A DNA stretch of 64,000 nt from Desulfitobacterium dehalogenans ATCC 51507 (GCF_000243155.2 NC_018017.1:4154001-4218000), one strand, 5' to 3'. Positions 24,872-35,535 are shown, counted from the stretch's first letter. The notes: generated by a model not told the origin, from the sequence alone. Numbers and translations are program-made.

Positions 24872-26278
24872 TTAGATTCTACGTCCGCCTCTTCTTGTAT
24901 CAATGCCCATCTCCGCTAAGTTCGTGTCCTTCCACCAATCTTCTGGGTTCTTAAGCGGTTGTTCTGGCTGTGCAGGGAAAGCCATCCGATCAGCAGCTAC
25001 AAGTACTGAATTGAACATCGACGTGCTAGCAATGGTTCCTTTAACAATCCTGTGTAAGCTTGCATCATCATCTACTGCATAAGGGCAGGCTGAGAAACAA
25101 ATACCACAGTTCGTGCCACATTGATTCCAGTAATTTCTGCATAACACTGAGTCCTCAAAATATGCTCGATGCCCCGGATTGTTCCACTCTCCCTTAATCT
25201 CCCATGAAGGATCTCTATCCATACTCAACGCTTTAGACGGACACATCTCAGCACAAGTCTTGCAATCCTTACAGAAATCCATCACACCAAAGTTAATGGG
25301 CTTGGTTGGTGCAAGCGGCAAATCTGTCGTAAGTACAGCTACTCTTACCATGGGTCCATATTCCGGAGTAATAATTCGATTCAATCTCGACAACTCTCCG
25401 AGACCCGCCATGACGGCAAAGGCCGGTCCAATTCCGAAACCATTCAGGGCAGTGGCACCGTAAGAATGGTAACCTAAGGCCCGAATAAACTCATGAAGCT
25501 GAGCGTAAATTGTGTAAAGACGAGTGTAACTCAATGATGTTGTCAATGATCCGAGAACAGTTGGACCATATTTCATCGTCTCAGTAGACATTTGAACAGT
25601 GTATACAATAGCATAACGCGCTTTTTCAGGAATGACTAACTTCTTTTCATCCTCATAACCTACATCAATGTTCTCAAATACAATCGGTTTCTTAGTAGGT
25701 GCTGGCTCTTCTTGATAGACTAACTTGCGGGTTGTTTCCGTCTCAAGCTCCACAAAGCCCACTGTTGCTGCACCCATATGACGTAGAGCTGCTGTAACCA
25801 TCCTGGAATTTTCCTCTGGAGTACCTTCGTAACGGGGTACGCCCCGTTCTTCCGGTGTCGAGGCCTTTTGGGGACCCATAAATAGGATGCTTGGCTGCCC
25901 GTACCCTACCGCAGCTTTTAGTGCCATATCCTTCGTTGTATAACCAGGGACACCTTCTTTTTCAAACTTGAGCAAATTATCCGCTTGTAATTGATTCATC
26001 TTTTTGTTAAAGTCTTCACCACGATATTTGGCGAGGCTTCCTCTGGTTGTTTGCCATTCCCGAAAACGTTGCATCTGTTGCCAATCAATTTCGGTAGTCG
26101 GCTTATCAACATTTTTTACCCACCAATAGCGTTTTGCGCTTTCTTGAGCATTTGCTGTTGCATCAGCAGCATTGGTCACTCCAGGTGCACCTAAAATACC
26201 TGTTGACGCCAAAGTCAAGCTTGCTCCAGCAAATCCAATTGCTTTCAACAATTGTCTTCGAGTTAATTGCCCTGGCAT
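24872..26278 (-). CDS. rdhA: reductive dehalogenase catalytic subunit
   Basis: 468-residue corrinoid/iron-sulfur enzyme that removes halogen from organohalides as terminal electron acceptors. Twin-arginine signal LTRRQLLKAIGFAGASLTLAS; a central domain with MGAATVGFVELE and GYHSYGATALNGFGIGPAFAVMAGLGELSR, the cobamide-binding region of the family; and two C-terminal cluster motifs, CKDCKTCAEMCPSKALS and CGTNCGICFSACPYAV. Followed by rdhB and NapGH-like genes. The substrate cannot be deduced. A promoter or operator region probably lies in the 146-nt gap upstream, where an AATTAATATCTC/GAGATCAATT palindrome is seen. Confidence 0.93.
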   Translation of the reverse strand: MPGQLTRRQLLKAIGFAGASLTLASTGILGAPGVTNAADATANAQESAKRYWWVKNVDKPTTEIDWQQMQRFREWQTTRGSLAKYRGEDFNKKMNQLQADNLLKFEKEGVPGYTTKDMALKAAVGYGQPSILFMGPQKASTPEERGVPRYEGTPEENSRMVTAALRHMGAATVGFVELETETTRKLVYQEEPAPTKKPIVFENIDVGYEDEKKLVIPEKARYAIVYTVQMSTETMKYGPTVLGSLTTSLSYTRLYTIYAQLHEFIRALGYHSYGATALNGFGIGPAFAVMAGLGELSRLNRIITPEYGPMVRVAVLTTDLPLAPTKPINFGVMDFCKDCKTCAEMCPSKALSMDRDPSWEIKGEWNNPGHRAYFEDSVLCRNYWNQCGTNCGICFSACPYAVDDDASLHRIVKGTIASTSMFNSVLVAADRMAFPAQPEQPLKNPEDWWKDTNLAEMGIDTRRGGRRI

Positions 26279-26344
26279 AATTTTAGCCCCCTATACTTTA
26301 GTCTTTGCTCAAAAAGTATAAAACTCTTATATGCAAATCTTATC

Positions 26345-26375
26345 ACAAGGGGGTCAATTAATATCTCAAAACGAG
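26345..26375 (-). promoter_or_regulatory. palindromic operator-like site upstream of rdhA
   Basis: ATCTC and GAGAT are separated by AAAAC, extended on both sides by AATT. TTGAC-like and TATAAG-like elements lie just downstream on the minus strand. It may separate transcription of rdhA from the upstream rdhA-like gene. It does not match the CprK dehalobox (TTAAT-N4-ATTAA type). Low confidence. Confidence 0.3.
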
Positions 26376-26424
26376 ATCAATTTTTCCAGCCAAATATAAA
26401 AATTATATAAAAATTCCGGACATG

Positions 26425-27636
26425 TTAACTGTTGAGCCAAAAGCTTGCCTCGGGATCAAAAACATCCGGTCCACAATCATCGAGGGAGTCCAGCAGATTA
26501 TCAACCAAAGTACTGCTCTCCTTACTGGAATTCAGGATACTCTTTGTCCATTTATATCCTCTATTGTAAGAACAAACGGTAATGCAGATATTACAATTTG
26601 TTCCACACTCACTCCAATAGCAAAAACATTTCTTGTGATCTATTGCCCATCTTAAGTACCCGTCATTGCTCAACTCATCCATTCCTGAACACACTTTTGA
26701 ATCAGACGGGATAGCACCGGCAGGGCATTTTCTCGCGCATTTTCTGCACGCTTCACAGAACTCATTCACTCCAAAATCAATGGGCTGATCACAGTCCAGA
26801 GGTAAATCAGTAATAACTTTAGCAATTCGAATACGGGTTCCAAGATAAGGATTAATGAGCTTGCCATTTCTACCGATCTGCCCTAAACCGGCATCTATGG
26901 CCAATGGAATATTAAGAGCTGTACAATTCACACTCGGTATCGCATTATAGCCCAATTCTCTGATTAATCCAGCTAGACTATTGGTAGTCAGACACATTTC
27001 GGAGTATACAAAACGGCCATTGGCATAGGGGAGTAGGGTTGGGGAATACTTCAGACACCCTGGGTCCATTTCAAATAACATGACAATCGCTGTCTTCATA
27101 CTTGCTGGAATAACTCTAACTTTATTCTCTAAAAGAGTGGGCTCCTGTATACGGTTATATTCTGGAGCTTCATCGGAAAACTGTATCGGATAACTTTGCC
27201 TTGTTTGTAAGTCATACCAATGAGAATATACCCACCTACGATCTAATGGGGCTATTCCTACAGCACATGCACCGTACATTTTAGCTGCTTTTTTTATTGC
27301 TTTTGTCAATGTGAAAATGTCCATTCCTTCTTCTTTAGTGCCCTTCTCACCGTTCCAAGCATTGAATTCCTGATCACATATATGGATATTCTGAACGATC
27401 TTCTCCCTCATAAAATTCATAGTTCCGGCCAAAAATGCTTTGTCGAATTTCGAGTATCCAGGCTTATTATCTTTTGAGTATTGTTCAGCATTCTTCTGTC
27501 TTGCATGCTCTAACCTTTTTATTTCTTCATCCCAAAATAATCGTATAAAAATATTGTGTTTCTGATTATATCTTGAATAGTTCTGATCAATTTCATGGAG
27601 TTCTGCAGCTGAGGTATTAAGCCTTTGGATACGCAT
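26425..27636 (-). CDS. second RdhA-like protein without Tat signal
   Basis: 403-residue reductive-dehalogenase-like protein. It has the central region (MYGACAVGIAPLD, ELGYNAIPSVNCTALNIPLAIDAGLGQIGRNG) and two cluster motifs, CEACRKCARKCPAGAI and CGTNCNICITVCSYNRG; the last Cys is followed by Ser instead of the usual Pro. There is no twin-arginine signal and no rdhB of its own, so it is predicted to be cytoplasmic. ATG with AAGGAGG upstream. It starts 11 nt after the response regulator and may be a regulatory or accessory paralogue, or a cytosolic dehalogenase or epoxyqueuosine-reductase-like enzyme. Confidence 0.82.
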   Translation of the reverse strand: MRIQRLNTSAAELHEIDQNYSRYNQKHNIFIRLFWDEEIKRLEHARQKNAEQYSKDNKPGYSKFDKAFLAGTMNFMREKIVQNIHICDQEFNAWNGEKGTKEEGMDIFTLTKAIKKAAKMYGACAVGIAPLDRRWVYSHWYDLQTRQSYPIQFSDEAPEYNRIQEPTLLENKVRVIPASMKTAIVMLFEMDPGCLKYSPTLLPYANGRFVYSEMCLTTNSLAGLIRELGYNAIPSVNCTALNIPLAIDAGLGQIGRNGKLINPYLGTRIRIAKVITDLPLDCDQPIDFGVNEFCEACRKCARKCPAGAIPSDSKVCSGMDELSNDGYLRWAIDHKKCFCYWSECGTNCNICITVCSYNRGYKWTKSILNSSKESSTLVDNLLDSLDDCGPDVFDPEASFWLNS

Positions 27637-27647
27637 TTGTTTCCTCC

Positions 27648-28340
27648 TTATAACATCATATACCCGACCATTTGAACTGTATGGATATAACCGGGTTGTC
27701 CCTCAGGAATATCAATCTTTTGTCTGATTCTCGCTATACAAACCCTTACGTAATGGGTTTCCTCGCTGTATTGAGCACCCCAGATCTTAGTTAATAAGTC
27801 AGTGTGAGTTAAAACACAACCTCTGTCTTTTGCTAAAAGAACCAGAAGCTTATATTCAGTGGGTGTTAGCTTTATATCTACAGAATTCACTTTAACAGTA
27901 TGAGTTCCTAAGCTAATCATTAAGCTTCCAATAACCATATCTGGATTTTTATCTGGTTTATCTGTCATTGTTCTTTTCAAAACAGCTTTCACTCTGGCCA
28001 GCATCTCCGTTATATCAAAGGGCTTTACGATGTAGTCATCTGCTCCTAATTCCAACCCTTTCACTTTATCTGAAACATTTTGTTTGGCTGAGATTAGAAT
28101 TACTGGAACATCCGAAAATTGGCGTATTTCCCGCAGAACCTGATAGCCTTCCAATTTAGGGAGCATGATATCCAAAAGAATAATATCTGGTAAAAACTGC
28201 TCATACTTCCTTAATGCATCTTCCCCATCTCCCGCCGTGTATACTACATAATTGCTGACTTCAAGGTTAGCACGCATGAATCTCAAGATTTTGGGTTCAT
28301 CTTCGGCTATTAGTACTTTTTTACTCAAAATAATCACCAA
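27648..28340 (-). CDS. OmpR/PhoB-family response regulator
   Basis: 230 residues: receiver domain with acidic pocket AEDEPK, phosphoacceptor in IILLDIMLPKLEGY and Lys in DDYIVKPF; C-terminal winged helix with LTPTEYKLLVLLAKDRGCVLTHTDLLTKIWG and THYVRVCIARIRQKI. Resembles KdpE-type regulators. It overlaps the kinase gene by about 20 nt; the start may be TTG or GTG at 28340-28337 or the later TTG at 28328. Presumably controls the downstream rdh genes, replacing the CRP-type CprK regulator found in other Desulfitobacterium rdh loci. Confidence 0.9.
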   Translation of the reverse strand: MVIILSKKVLIAEDEPKILRFMRANLEVSNYVVYTAGDGEDALRKYEQFLPDIILLDIMLPKLEGYQVLREIRQFSDVPVILISAKQNVSDKVKGLELGADDYIVKPFDITEMLARVKAVLKRTMTDKPDKNPDMVIGSLMISLGTHTVKVNSVDIKLTPTEYKLLVLLAKDRGCVLTHTDLLTKIWGAQYSEETHYVRVCIARIRQKIDIPEGQPGYIHTVQMVGYMML

Positions 28341-29907
28341 CTTTGACTTTATTTACAGGTAGCGTAAAACAAAAATCACTTCCTTTACCTAAGGTACTTT
28401 CAGCCCAAATGCTCCCTCCGTGAGCCTCGACGATTCCTTTACATATACTTAATCCTAGTCCACTACCCTTATTAATTGAGGTTCTTTCCGGTTTGACCTG
28501 ATAGTATTGTTGAAAAATTTTATCTAATGCATCTTTAGAAATACCTGGTCCATTATCTTTTATGATAAACAGGACTCGATCCCCTTCCCTTTTTACATAT
28601 ACATTCACTTTTACATGTCTGGGACCATATTTGACTGCATTATCGATTAAATTCTGTATCACTTGTTGAACTTTTTGTTCGTCGATTTCAAAAACGTCAT
28701 CCTTATTCTTGACTGTAAATGTAATGTTACCCTGCTTGGCATATGCTCTGGAAATTGTTCTATAGACCTTATCAGTAAAACTGCCAATGGTTATGAATCT
28801 CTTATGTAGCTGATATTTTTTCGCATTGATTAAGGAGATCGCCAATAGTTCACCAACCATGTCATTAAGTCTATGACACTCTTCGGAAATTTCTTTCAAA
28901 AACTCCTGTCGATCAGCTTCTTCCCATCGGATATCCGTTCTAAGTAAAGAAGTAGCATTCCCGTTTATAATAGTTAATGGTGTTTTAAGCTCATGGCTTA
29001 GTATAGATATTAGGGTATCTTTAAATCTTTCTTTTTCTTTATATTCAGTTACATCGCTTAAAAGCAGTCCTTTACAAAGGGTTTCACCGGAGACGTTTTG
29101 CACATCAAATTTAGAAAACTTTAAAAAGCGATTATCTCTAGTCTCTATTGTAAAATAATAAAAGCTATTCGCTAAAAGGAAGGTTTCCAAATATATAATA
29201 GTATTGGAAGGATTCTTGCTAATCTTAACTAAATGAGCACAAAATTGATCAATCTCTTTATTTGCGTATGAGTTATTCATTCTTAACAATTCGAAAGCCT
29301 TGGAATTACAATATACTACTTTATCCTGTAGCATAATGATTCCTTCATTGAGGCTATTGATAATCGAGTCGAATCTCATTTCTGAAGAATCTGTTTTTTC
29401 TTTGTAGAATTCTTTTTCCAGGGAGAACCCTATTTGATTTGTGATAACCTCTAAAATTGTTAAATCAAGTTCAGCATCTATATTTTTCTTTTCTGTTAAT
29501 AAGGCGAATATTCCTATAATCTTATTTGACGTCCATAATGGGATAAAAATAAGATAGTAATTCCCTTCATCAGATAACAATAACTTGCCCTTAACCTTCT
29601 TACAACTGATTTTCTCTGCTTGTCCCTCCATCGTACTCAAAAAAATTGTTTTAGGTAAACTTAACATATACTGGGGAGTCTTCCCTGTCACGCCTGCTAT
29701 AGGTAGAAATTCACCTTGTTTGCTCTTGATTACTATGGTCACTTCTTCTGCTTGCCAAAAATCAGTAATCAGCTCTAAAACGTCACTGAGTACACAACTA
29801 CAGCTCGGTGAACGAACCAGAAGATTTGATATCTCTTTAAGAAAATTGACGCTCTGATGAGTATTCTCCAAAATAATAATCACTCCACAACATGTTCGTT
29901 CAACCAC
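28321..29907 (-). CDS. soluble sensor histidine kinase (GAF-PAS type)
   Basis: Up to 528 residues without transmembrane segments: a GAF-like domain at about 20-175, a PAS-like domain at about 180-300 (IINSLNEGIIMLQDKVVYCNSKAFELL), HisKA with phospho-His in LISILSHELKTPLTIINGN, and HATPase (NLIDNAVKYGP, KDNGPGISKDALDKIFQQYY, GSGLGLSICKGIVEAHGG). It probably senses a cytoplasmic signal, perhaps the organohalide. The first residues are uncertain: GTG or TTG codons a few positions in are alternatives because no clear ribosome site precedes the ATG-like start at 29907. Confidence 0.88.
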   Translation of the reverse strand: MVERTCCGVIIILENTHQSVNFLKEISNLLVRSPSCSCVLSDVLELITDFWQAEEVTIVIKSKQGEFLPIAGVTGKTPQYMLSLPKTIFLSTMEGQAEKISCKKVKGKLLLSDEGNYYLIFIPLWTSNKIIGIFALLTEKKNIDAELDLTILEVITNQIGFSLEKEFYKEKTDSSEMRFDSIINSLNEGIIMLQDKVVYCNSKAFELLRMNNSYANKEIDQFCAHLVKISKNPSNTIIYLETFLLANSFYYFTIETRDNRFLKFSKFDVQNVSGETLCKGLLLSDVTEYKEKERFKDTLISILSHELKTPLTIINGNATSLLRTDIRWEEADRQEFLKEISEECHRLNDMVGELLAISLINAKKYQLHKRFITIGSFTDKVYRTISRAYAKQGNITFTVKNKDDVFEIDEQKVQQVIQNLIDNAVKYGPRHVKVNVYVKREGDRVLFIIKDNGPGISKDALDKIFQQYYQVKPERTSINKGSGLGLSICKGIVEAHGGSIWAESTLGKGSDFCFTLPVNKVKVGDYFE

Positions 29908-30224
29908 AAACTGTTATATGGTTATAAAATTCTTGCTTGTTCATATTATCATTTATCAGTTTTTTTTGCTACTTTCGATAGATAAGGTATCATCAATTTC
30001 GAAAATTAAGACTTTGCATTTTAAAAAAGGACATAGAAGCACCCGCTTGGAAAGATAAAGTTACCACACACCATCTACCAAGAAAGGGGTTGCACCTATG
30101 TCTGAGAAATTTATATCGATTTAATGATAAATGGAGTGTATCAATATCTTTTGATACACTCCATTACCTGATAAGGGCAGTATGCTTAGCTCCTTAAATC
30201 AATTCAATACTCACAAATCATAGT
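29908..30224. other. 317-nt gap between rdh kinase and murA, with one hairpin
   Basis: AT-rich. It holds the inverted repeat AATGGAGTGTATCA (30130-30143) and TGATACACTCCATT (30152-30165), a possible murA terminator on the minus strand although its T-run is poor. A tiny open frame MSEKFISI (8 codons, with AAAGGGG upstream, start at 30098) is visible on the plus strand and probably has no role. The kinase promoter presumably lies at the left end; no clear motif seen. Confidence 0.4.
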
Positions 30225-31472
30225 TTATTCTCTACGAATCTGAGCACCAATTCCAGCTAATTTCTCCACAATATACTCATAGCCGCGGTCGATATGGTGA
30301 ACCCCTTGGATCTCTGTTTCGCCATCTGCTGTCAAAGCGGCAAGGATAAGAGCTGCACCTGCACGCAAGTCGGTAGCGGTTACAGGGGCGGCAGTTAAAT
30401 TTGAATTTCCTTGGATGATGGCACTACGGCCTTCGATTTTGATGTCGGCACCCATCCGTTTGAGCTCATCCACATGCATGAAGCGATTTTCAAACACGGT
30501 CTCCGTAACCATTCCTGTCCCATTAGCCCGGGTTAAGAAGGATAAGAAAGGAGCCTGAAGATCTGTCGGGAACCCCGGATGAACTTGTGTCTTAATATCA
30601 ACAGCATTATAGACACCTTCACCTACCACACGGATTCCATCATCCACCTCACGAAGATATACCCCCGCCTCTTCCATCTTGGCCAGAAGGGGTTTCAAGT
30701 GATCAGCGATCACATTTTGAACAAAGATATCTCCGCCGGCGGCAGCGGCCATCAGCAGATAGCTGCCTGCTTCGATGCGATCTGGTATAACAGTGTGATT
30801 GGCACCATGTAACTCTTGAACACCTTCGATACGAATCACACTGGTCCCGGCCCCCCGGACCTTCCCACCCATCTGGTTTAGAAAATTGGCCAAGTCAATA
30901 ATCTCCGGTTCTTGGGCAGCATTTTCAATAAAAGTGGTTCCCTCGGCACCGACTGCAGCCATCATAATGTTTTCTGTCGCACCCACGCTGGGGAAATCCA
31001 AGTAAATACGGGCTCCCTTTAATTTGGTCGCGCTTACATCCAGATAGCCATGATCCATGCGAATTTCCGCGCCTAAGGCTTCCAGGCCCTTGAGATGCCA
31101 ATTAATCGGTCGTGAACCGATGGCACACCCTCCAGGGTGAGAGATCCGTACTCTACCCGTTCTGGCCAGTACCGGTCCCATGGTGACGATGGAGGCTCTC
31201 ATTTGGGACACCAAATCATGTGGTGCTTCAAGACTGGTGATTTCCGGTGTATTTATATACAATTGCGATCCTTCTCGCCGTACTGATGCGCCAAATGCTC
31301 CTATGACCTGACACATGACGTCTACATCCAGCAAATGCGGGGCATCGTCAATGCGTATAGGCTCCGGAGATAACAAGCTGGCAGCAATTAAAGGCAATAC
31401 TGCGTTTTTTGCTCCGCTTACGGTGATTTTCCCTTCTAAGGAACTACCGCCAGCAACAATAATTTTGCTCAA
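30225..31472 (-). CDS. murA: UDP-N-acetylglucosamine 1-carboxyvinyltransferase
   Basis: 415-residue EPSP-synthase-fold enzyme for the first committed step of peptidoglycan synthesis. Characteristic segments: GGSSLEGKITVSGAKNAVLPLIAASLL at the N-terminus, HPGGCAIGSRPINWHLKGLEALGA holding the reactive Cys near residue 115, and RIEAGSYLLMAAAAGGD. TTG at 31472 is preferred as start (SKIIVAGGSS, with GGGGGTG nine bases upstream) over the ORF's first codon at 31490, which overlaps that site. Between ywmB and spoIID in the conserved backbone. Confidence 0.94.
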   Translation of the reverse strand: MSKIIVAGGSSLEGKITVSGAKNAVLPLIAASLLSPEPIRIDDAPHLLDVDVMCQVIGAFGASVRREGSQLYINTPEITSLEAPHDLVSQMRASIVTMGPVLARTGRVRISHPGGCAIGSRPINWHLKGLEALGAEIRMDHGYLDVSATKLKGARIYLDFPSVGATENIMMAAVGAEGTTFIENAAQEPEIIDLANFLNQMGGKVRGAGTSVIRIEGVQELHGANHTVIPDRIEAGSYLLMAAAAGGDIFVQNVIADHLKPLLAKMEEAGVYLREVDDGIRVVGEGVYNAVDIKTQVHPGFPTDLQAPFLSFLTRANGTGMVTETVFENRFMHVDELKRMGADIKIEGRSAIIQGNSNLTAAPVTATDLRAGAALILAALTADGETEIQGVHHIDRGYEYIVEKLAGIGAQIRRE

Positions 31473-31609
31473 GTGTTCAGGCACCCCCAATTACATAAAA
31501 CTATCTATAGGGCAACAAATCCTACGGATTTGTAAAAAACTTATCCGACCTGCTTATATTCTCCTCAAGCATCCCGATTTCCTGCTATATCATCGGGTTT
31601 AGTCACGAT

Positions 31610-32260
31610 TTAAAATTCTTCCAGCAAGACCGGTATAGCAAGGGCGGTTTTCCCTTGCCCATACCCTTGACTAATCACTTGAATATTGACTTTATCGTTA
31701 CCCGCGGCAACCTGCGGCAGAGAGGATTCCTGCCAGCCTACCACTGAAAAAACACCCTCGGATAGGGAGAATTGCCGGGGAAGAATATTCTGTTTCAAAG
31801 CATATTGAGCTATATCCATCCCTTCCGGGACTCTTTCGTCAAGATAAGCGTTGCCACCTGATTCTCTGGCATCTTCTACCAAGCTTTGATACCATAAAAA
31901 AATGGCCTGTTCCGACTCTTGATTAATTCTAGTATATCCTGCAAGGGAGTAGCCCGTACCTATTGAATTGGAGGGATGAGACTCCTGCCATACCCAATTC
32001 TCTCGGGGCAGCTTCTTTAGAAAGTTCTTTTGGGGTTTACCCTTTTCAAACCAAAGAATGACCCGCAATTCCGCCTCCTGAGCTTCCAATAACCCTGTAC
32101 TTAGTAGTAATGGATTTTTATCCCCCGGTTTTGCAAATAGAGAAGATGAATTATCCGCAATGAAAGCATGGACAAATACGATAACTCCTAATAATACGAT
32201 GAGTAGCCGGGTGTTTAAGGGGGTTTCCGGGAAATAAGTCAAGGGAACCTTCTTTATCAT
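31610..32260 (-). CDS. ywmB: YwmB-family protein (TATA-box-binding-like)
   Basis: 216-residue protein with an N-terminal hydrophobic segment (LLIVLLGVIVFVHAFIA) and a secreted or membrane-anchored body of the DUF1779/YwmB type. Recognition is mainly by position between atpC and murA, the same as in Bacillus, plus the general pattern of the C-terminal half (QVAAGNDKVNIQVISQGYGQGKTALAIPVLLEEF). Molecular function is not known. Confidence 0.7.
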   Translation of the reverse strand: MIKKVPLTYFPETPLNTRLLIVLLGVIVFVHAFIADNSSSLFAKPGDKNPLLLSTGLLEAQEAELRVILWFEKGKPQKNFLKKLPRENWVWQESHPSNSIGTGYSLAGYTRINQESEQAIFLWYQSLVEDARESGGNAYLDERVPEGMDIAQYALKQNILPRQFSLSEGVFSVVGWQESSLPQVAAGNDKVNIQVISQGYGQGKTALAIPVLLEEF

Positions 32261-32483
32261 ATCCTCACACCTTATCTTCTCGTTCAGCTTTCTGCTATTT
32301 CTAATTCTAGTTTTGCCAAAGCCTCAAAAAGATAACGGTTTTTTCTAAGGAAATAAAAATATTCTTCGCCGGTATATTTATCACAACACTGTTTTGTGTC
32401 AATTATTGCTCTTTCCAATATAGGAAGAAGGTTATATTATATAGCTTTTTCAAATAGTTGCCACTTTAATTATGATTTTCCTT

Positions 32484-32669
32484 TTACCTTTTAGGTTCAG
32501 GGATGCTATTAAATAACTTTATTAATGTATCTACACAATTATCACTGGTAAAACCACCATTTTCATTGCTCACCATCTGAAGATTGGCGGCTGTAAGCAT
32601 TAAAATGCTTTTAGCATCTGACTCATTTAAAGCAATGATTTTTTCTCTTGTTTTCTCTAAATCCAACAT
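32484..32669 (-). CDS. small hypothetical protein
   Basis: 61 residues, MLDLEKTREKIIALNESDAK at the start and NSIPEPKR at the end; probably two or three helices, no Cys, one Trp-free acidic/basic mix. The ATG has GGAGG nine bases upstream, which is why it is kept as a gene. It lies alone between ywmB and the atpC terminator. No family recognised. Confidence 0.55.
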   Translation of the reverse strand: MLDLEKTREKIIALNESDAKSILMLTAANLQMVSNENGGFTSDNCVDTLIKLFNSIPEPKR

Positions 32670-32757
32670 GAAAATTTACCTCCTGCCTATAGACCCCTTA
32701 GGAGTCTGCACCCTTATCACGAGACAAGTCAATTAACACAATCTACACGAAAACTGC

Positions 32758-32827
32758 ATCAAAAAGAGGTTGCCTCAGATGAGTAAAACCGGTTTTACTC
32801 TGATTTAGAGACAACCTCTTTTTCAAT
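32758..32827 (-). terminator. intrinsic terminator of the atp operon
   Basis: AAAAAGAGGTTG pairs with CAACCTCTTTTT, with an inner palindrome AGTAAAACCGGTTTTACT inside. On the minus strand it lies just past the atpC stop codon. Confidence 0.88.
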
Positions 32828-32854
32828 CGGATGATGACATAGATAATAAACCTA

Positions 32855-33253
32855 CTAATCCTCGGTTGCATTGATCCGTGCCACAGCACGTAAGAGGGCC
32901 AGCTCAGCACGTCGGATATCGATTCCTTCTCTCTGGGCCAGGCGTTTTTCGGCTCTTTCCTTAGCTGCTAAAGCACGATCCAGATCAACCTTTTCACCGG
33001 GTTCCGCCGTATCGGCTAAAACGGTTACCTTATTATCCGATACTTCAACGAATCCGCCGGAGGTGGCTATTTTTTGTACTTTGCCATTGACTGTGTAGCG
33101 AATGACTCCAATCCCGATGGAGGAAATCAAAGGTGCGTGATTAGGCAAAATCCCGATTTCACCGTTTCCCCCGGGTAGTACCACAAATTCCGCCTCTTCT
33201 TTAAGCACATTGCCTTCCGGGGAAACGACACGGAGTGTAAACGTCCCTGCCAT
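32855..33253 (-). CDS. atpC: F1 ATP synthase epsilon subunit
   Basis: 132-residue regulatory subunit of F1: N-terminal beta-barrel (FTLRVVSPEGNVLKEEAEFVVLPGGNGEIGILPNHAPLISSIGIG) and a C-terminal helical hairpin (DLDRALAAKERAEKRL). Last gene of the atp operon, separated from atpD by 2 nt and followed by the operon terminator. Confidence 0.96.
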   Translation of the reverse strand: MAGTFTLRVVSPEGNVLKEEAEFVVLPGGNGEIGILPNHAPLISSIGIGVIRYTVNGKVQKIATSGGFVEVSDNKVTVLADTAEPGEKVDLDRALAAKERAEKRLAQREGIDIRRAELALLRAVARINATED

Positions 33254-33255
33254 AA

Positions 33256-34689
<1,434 letters not shown>

Positions 34690-35535
34690 TTATTCAAGAG
34701 CGCTGGCGCCCCCGACAATTTCGGAAATTTCCGTGGTAATCGCCGCTTGGCGAGCACGATTCATCTGCAGGGTCAGCCGCTCAATCATCTCTTTCGCGTT
34801 GTCCGTTGCAGCACCCATCGCGGTCATCTGTGCTCCCATCTCACTGGCTTTGCCTTCGAGCAAGGTGCGGAATACTTGAGTTTCCACATATTTCGGAAGG
34901 AGAGTGGTTAGAATCTCCTCGGCGGAGGGTTCAAAAATATACTCCGTGTTGGACACCTGCTTAGGCTTTTCAATGGGAAGAAGCTTGATCCGAGTGGGAC
35001 GTTGGGAAATTGCACTGATGAATTCGTTATAGAGAAGATAAACTTCATCCAATTCTCCACTTTCGTAAAGACCGATCACCTCTTGAGCAATTTCCTTAGC
35101 CTGTCCATAGGATGGGTTATCGCCTAGCCCTACGAATTCGGCAATGGTCTCAATCTTGCCACGACGGTAGAAGTCTCTCCCTTTGCGTCCAACGGCAACG
35201 AGTCTTACGTCGTGAGTTTCTTCGGCAATCAAACTATTGGTCATCCGGATCAGGTTCGCATTATACCCTCCGCAGAGGCCTCGATCAGAGGTAATGATGA
35301 TATAGCCTACCCGCTGTACAGGTCGCTCGATTAAGAGGGGATGAGTTGCATCCGCTTGATCCTGAGCAAGACGTGCTAGAACTTCTTGCAATTGACGGGC
35401 ATAAGGGCGGGCAGCGATGACCTTTTCCTGAGCTTTACGTAATTTAGATGCAGCCACCATTTTCATAGCCTTAGTAATCTGCTGCATATTCCGTACGCCA
35501 CGAATCCTGCGTCGTATATCACGTACATTTGCCAC
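34690..35535 (-). CDS. atpG: F1 ATP synthase gamma subunit
   Basis: 281-residue central-shaft subunit: N-terminal ANVRDIRRRIRGVRNMQQITKAMKMVAASKLRKAQ and C-terminal MGAATDNAKEMIERLTLQMNRARQAAITTEISEIVGGA, the two halves of the rotating coiled coil. GTG 35535 gives the usual family start; a GTG three codons earlier (35544) is equally possible. Confidence 0.95.
   Translation of the reverse strand: MANVRDIRRRIRGVRNMQQITKAMKMVAASKLRKAQEKVIAARPYARQLQEVLARLAQDQADATHPLLIERPVQRVGYIIITSDRGLCGGYNANLIRMTNSLIAEETHDVRLVAVGRKGRDFYRRGKIETIAEFVGLGDNPSYGQAKEIAQEVIGLYESGELDEVYLLYNEFISAISQRPTRIKLLPIEKPKQVSNTEYIFEPSAEEILTTLLPKYVETQVFRTLLEGKASEMGAQMTAMGAATDNAKEMIERLTLQMNRARQAAITTEISEIVGGASALE

Noticed and set aside
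26345-26375. CprK-type dehalobox upstream of rdhA
   Set aside because: The palindrome does not fit TTAAT-N4-ATTAA; listed only as an operator-like site.
30098-30124. 8-codon leader peptide MSEKFISI
   Set aside because: Too short and not next to a gene on the same strand; chance cannot be excluded.
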